Assembly: GCA_002425705.1 (NCBI GenBank)
Contig: DIMT01000001.1
Span: forward strand, 5,653 to 69,652
DNA: 64,000 nucleotides
Reading direction: 5' to 3'
From: Firmicutes bacterium UBA5559
GTDB taxonomy: Bacteria > Bacillota > Clostridia > Peptostreptococcales > Anaerovoracaceae
Shown: in pieces, positions 61,130 through 64,000 of the stretch
How positions within the stretch are numbered: position 1 is the stretch's first letter
Layout: each line of letters starts with the position of its first letter
Position numbers and translations under genes: made by a program
The notes under the pieces: model-generated
Database searches by the model: none
Told to the model about the DNA's origin: nothing
Seen by the model: the letters and a program-made list of their open reading frames with translations, nothing else

Positions 61130-61544
61130 AGCCAGTCACATGATCAAATCTGAGGACCTGAACCATCATCAGAACCTCTATGCCGGAAGGGCCATCGAAT
61201 GGATGATGGAATCTTCCTTCATCGCAGCCGTGGGAGAACACAAGAACAAGCACGGCCTGCTCTATAAAAACACCCATCAGTTTAATTTTTTCAGCCCCGT
61301 GGATCCGGGGGAGATCATCACCTATGAGAGCACCGTGGTCCGGACCGGAAAAACCAGCTTTACCATCCACATCGATGTGATTTCCGAAGAAACGGGAAGG
61401 AAAAAGGCGGAGGGCTATACCACCTTCGTCACCATCGATGAACAGAGCCGCCCGGAGGCCCATGGCATCCGGCTGGACGAAACAGACAGAGAAGAGGAGC
61501 TGAAGTGGAGAAAAGAAGCGGATGCTTTTTTCTCCGGGAAATAG
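61116..61544 (+). CDS. Hotdog-fold acyl-CoA thioesterase
   Basis: A 142-residue single hotdog domain of the YciA/BFIT-like group (DLNHHQNLYAGRAIEWMME, with an N..G..L/I pattern for CoA thioesterases; KTSFTIHIDVISEETG). It overlaps ispG and lies 3 nt before polC, positions usually adjacent without a gene between. Its substrate is unknown. Confidence 0.8.
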   Translation: MKTYKASHMIKSEDLNHHQNLYAGRAIEWMMESSFIAAVGEHKNKHGLLYKNTHQFNFFSPVDPGEIITYESTVVRTGKTSFTIHIDVISEETGRKKAEGYTTFVTIDEQSRPEAHGIRLDETDREEELKWRKEADAFFSGK

Positions 61545-61547
61545 AAC

Positions 61548-64000
61548 ATGAAAAATCTGATCGAAAGCAACATCCATTGGAATAAAATAGGCAGCCATCC
61601 CAAGGAATCCTATTCCTTTCATCTGGGGAAGGCAAAAATGTCAAAGGACGGTTCAGTTCTGACCCTGGCGGTGGAACTGAATTTTGTTGTGCCCTATGAG
61701 GACATCCTGCGGATCAAGGCCCTGATCATCAACCAGGTTCCGGATTTGGTCAAGGTGGATTTCCAGTTTCATTACCGGGAAATGATCCTGAGACCAGAGG
61801 AGATCCTCCGACACTACATCGAGTATATGATTGAAGAAGTCAACGGGGAATATGCCCCCCTGACCAAGACCATCCTGCCGGAGGAATATGCTTTGGAGGG
61901 AGACAGCCTCACCATTTACGCCCTGGGAAACCTGGCGGTGGAACAGCTCAATCACCGGGTTTCACCCCTGTTCCGTCAGCTTTTGGAAGCCAACATGGGA
62001 CTTTCTCTCCAGGTTCGGTTCGAAAACCACGATGATTCCTATTCCAAAGTTTCCAGTCAGAAAAAAGCCCTGACAGAAACCGAAGCCCGGGAAATGGCCC
62101 AGGTTCAGAAATCAGCGGTAGCTGCTCCGAAGAAATCGCCAGAACCCCAGGAAAAGAGTTGGGGGAAAAAACGATCCTCCAAGGAAGAACCGGCCTGCGG
62201 CAGCCAGATTATGGGGAAACCCTTTGCCGGAGACCCGGATCCCATGCAGAGCCTGAACACCGAATCAGGAACGGTGGTCATCGAAGGGATCTTGTTCCGA
62301 AAGGAATCCCGTACCATCCGCAGCGACAAGAAGCTGGTAACCCTGTTGGTCACCGACAAGACCACCTCCCTTTGCCTCAAGGCCTTTGTATCTCCCGGTA
62401 AATGGGAGGAGATCGACGAACTGCTCAACCCGGGGGACGGCATCCGGGTCCGGGGCATCGTGGAATGGGACACCTATGAAAATCAGTTGGTGGTTATGGT
62501 GAAGGACATTCAGAAGCACCAGAAGGAAGCCAAAACCGACAAGGCAGAGAAAAAACGGGTGGAGCTCCATGCCCACACCAAGATGAGCGCCATGGACGGC
62601 CTCAATGAAGTGTCGGAGCTGATCCGGACCGCAGCAGCCTGGGGACATCCGGCGGTAGCCATCACCGACCACGGGGTAGTACAAGCCTTTCCGGAAGCGC
62701 CCAAGGTGGTGAAAAAGAACAAGCTGGACATCAAGGTGATCTACGGTCTGGAAGGTTACCTGCTGGACGACCGGGATAAGATCGGAGAAGACGGAACCAT
62801 TGATTACAAGTCCTCCGGTACCTATCACGTCATCATTTTAGCCCAAAACCAGGAGGGGCTCCGAAACCTGTACAAGCTGGTTTCCATCTCCCACCTGGAT
62901 TATTTCTATAAAAAGCCCAGGATTCCCAAATCTGTCCTCGCCGCCCACCGGGAAGGACTGATCATCGGCTCTGCCTGCGAGGCGGGGGAAGTATATCAGG
63001 CGGTTCGGAAGGGAAACCCGGATATTCAGGAAATCGTTGACTTTTATGACTACCTGGAAATCCAACCCATCATCAACAATCAATTCCTCATCGACAACGG
63101 CTCGGTGAAGGATGAAGAGGAGCTTCGGGACATCAACCGGCGGATCGTCCGTCTGGCAGAGGATGCCGGAAAACTGGTTGCCGCTACCTGCGATTCCCAT
63201 TACACCACCCCGGAGGAAGCTTTGTACCGGAAAATCCTCATGGCGGGGCAGGGATACAAGGACATCGAAGGGGACAAAGGACTGTACCTTCGGACCACCG
63301 ACGAAATGCTGGAGGAGTTCAGTTATCTGGGCCGGGATGCTGCCTGGCAGGTGGTAGTAGAAAATACCAATCGGATCGCCGAAATGGTGGAGGACGTCAA
63401 ACCCATTGCTTCCGGTAAGTTCCCTCCCAAGATCGACCGGGCCGAGGAAATCCTCCGGGAAACCTGCATGAAGCGGGCCTGGGAGATGTACGGCAATCCC
63501 CTGCCCTATGACGTGGAAAACCGTCTGGAGCGGGAGCTCAATTCCATTATCAACAACGGCTATGCGGTGATGTACGTTTCCGCTGAGATGCTGGTGAAAA
63601 AATCTCTGGAGGACGGTTATCTGGTCGGTTCCCGGGGTTCCGTCGGTTCCTCCTTTGCCGCCACTATGGCCGGCATCACCGAGGTAAACCCCCTGCCTCC
63701 CCACTATATCTGCGGCGGATGCAAGCATTTTGAATGGGGAGACAACAACGAATACGACTGCGGAGTGGATATGCCGGAAAAGCATTGCCCGGACTGCGGA
63801 CTGCTGATGAAACGGGAAGGCTTTGACATCCCCTTTGAAGTTTTTTTAGGCTTCGAAGGAGACAAGGAGCCGGATATCGACTTGAACTTCGCCGGCGAAT
63901 ATCAGAGCACCGCCCACAAATACGTGGAAGAAATCTTCGGACGGGAAAATGTTTACCGGGCCGGGACCATTGGCACCATTGCCAGCAAGACGGCCTATGG
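61548..64000 (+). CDS. polC: DNA polymerase III PolC, 3' truncated by window; no exonuclease insert
   Basis: The first 817 codons of the Gram-positive replicase. The order is an N-terminal domain (~1-235), an OB fold (~250-330), the PHP domain from ELHAHTKMSAMDG (His 341 and 343) with ITDHGV, then the polymerase start with GSRGSVGSS, a zinc-binding CGGC and CPDC, and PDIDLNF. In standard PolC a ~170-residue DEDD 3'-5' exonuclease (DVETTG) lies inside PHP. Here, right after YGLEGYLLDD (residue ~407), about 16 linker residues lead to the next PHP segment TYHVIILAQN. Proofreading would need another protein. The rest of the gene is beyond 64000. Confidence 0.95.
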   Translation, partial: MKNLIESNIHWNKIGSHPKESYSFHLGKAKMSKDGSVLTLAVELNFVVPYEDILRIKALIINQVPDLVKVDFQFHYREMILRPEEILRHYIEYMIEEVNGEYAPLTKTILPEEYALEGDSLTIYALGNLAVEQLNHRVSPLFRQLLEANMGLSLQVRFENHDDSYSKVSSQKKALTETEAREMAQVQKSAVAAPKKSPEPQEKSWGKKRSSKEEPACGSQIMGKPFAGDPDPMQSLNTESGTVVIEGILFRKESRTIRSDKKLVTLLVTDKTTSLCLKAFVSPGKWEEIDELLNPGDGIRVRGIVEWDTYENQLVVMVKDIQKHQKEAKTDKAEKKRVELHAHTKMSAMDGLNEVSELIRTAAAWGHPAVAITDHGVVQAFPEAPKVVKKNKLDIKVIYGLEGYLLDDRDKIGEDGTIDYKSSGTYHVIILAQNQEGLRNLYKLVSISHLDYFYKKPRIPKSVLAAHREGLIIGSACEAGEVYQAVRKGNPDIQEIVDFYDYLEIQPIINNQFLIDNGSVKDEEELRDINRRIVRLAEDAGKLVAATCDSHYTTPEEALYRKILMAGQGYKDIEGDKGLYLRTTDEMLEEFSYLGRDAAWQVVVENTNRIAEMVEDVKPIASGKFPPKIDRAEEILRETCMKRAWEMYGNPLPYDVENRLERELNSIINNGYAVMYVSAEMLVKKSLEDGYLVGSRGSVGSSFAATMAGITEVNPLPPHYICGGCKHFEWGDNNEYDCGVDMPEKHCPDCGLLMKREGFDIPFEVFLGFEGDKEPDIDLNFAGEYQSTAHKYVEEIFGRENVYRAGTIGTIASKTAY

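Overview
The window is a stretch of a bacterial chromosome from the Bacillota, most likely class Clostridia. The signs are a Gram-positive PolC replicase, the SepF/YggT/DivIVA cluster, YlxM next to Ffh, a PASTA kinase with its PP2C phosphatase, AsnA, RqcH, and a SCIFF peptide with its radical SAM maturase (a hallmark of Clostridia). Coding density is high, genes often overlap by 4 to 26 nt, and base composition is moderate rather than AT-rich. I do not assign a genus.

Layout. 1-1175: thirteen tRNA genes, the first cut by the window edge, ending at a terminator. 1261-6191: a sigma-54 activator divergent from thymidine kinase, a YhcC-type radical SAM protein, QueH and AsnA. 6207-15897: a housekeeping operon (priA, def, fmt, Zn-protease, rsmB, stp, prkC, rsgA, rpe). 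15887-19264: a 3.1-kb GGDEF-EAL gene bounded by two near-identical palindromic repeats in inverted orientation. 19263-20816: an ABC-F protein. 21030-26703: a divergent Tad/type IV filament-like locus with altered ATPase P-loops. 26764-28281: a membrane-anchored papain-like hydrolase and an internally duplicated protein. 28381-29994: SCIFF peptide and maturase, separated by a hairpin terminator. 30111-32128: threonyl-tRNA synthetase without a TGS domain, and a DUF2007 protein. 32175-36781 (minus strand): a flavoprotein and a GntR-controlled ABC exporter with a YtrA-type operator over its promoter. 36898-46923: SppA, ylxM-ffh-rpsP-khpA-rimM-trmD, then an HlyD-like protein, PLP protein, sepF, yggT, divIVA, lspA, rluD and a flavin reductase. 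46924-49901: a hidden 45-residue zinc-knuckle ORF, a lipase-like hydrolase and RqcH. 50001-52559: yicC, gmk, rpoZ, tcdA. 52646-54897: a LytTR protein, then rpsB-tsf with a probable leader. 54968-64000: pyrH, frr, uppS, cdsA, dxr, rseP, ispG, a hotdog thioesterase and the first 817 codons of polC.

The strongest unusual points are domain losses in core enzymes: PolC lacks the proofreading exonuclease normally inserted in its PHP domain, PriA lacks most of its winged-helix domain, and ThrS lacks TGS. The other main candidates are the repeat-bounded c-di-GMP gene and the divergent Tad-like locus. The window otherwise links translation, tRNA modification, envelope and isoprenoid synthesis and cell division genes in orders usual for Clostridia, with some usual neighbours missing (rlmN after rsmB, rplS after trmD, remA between yicC and gmk).
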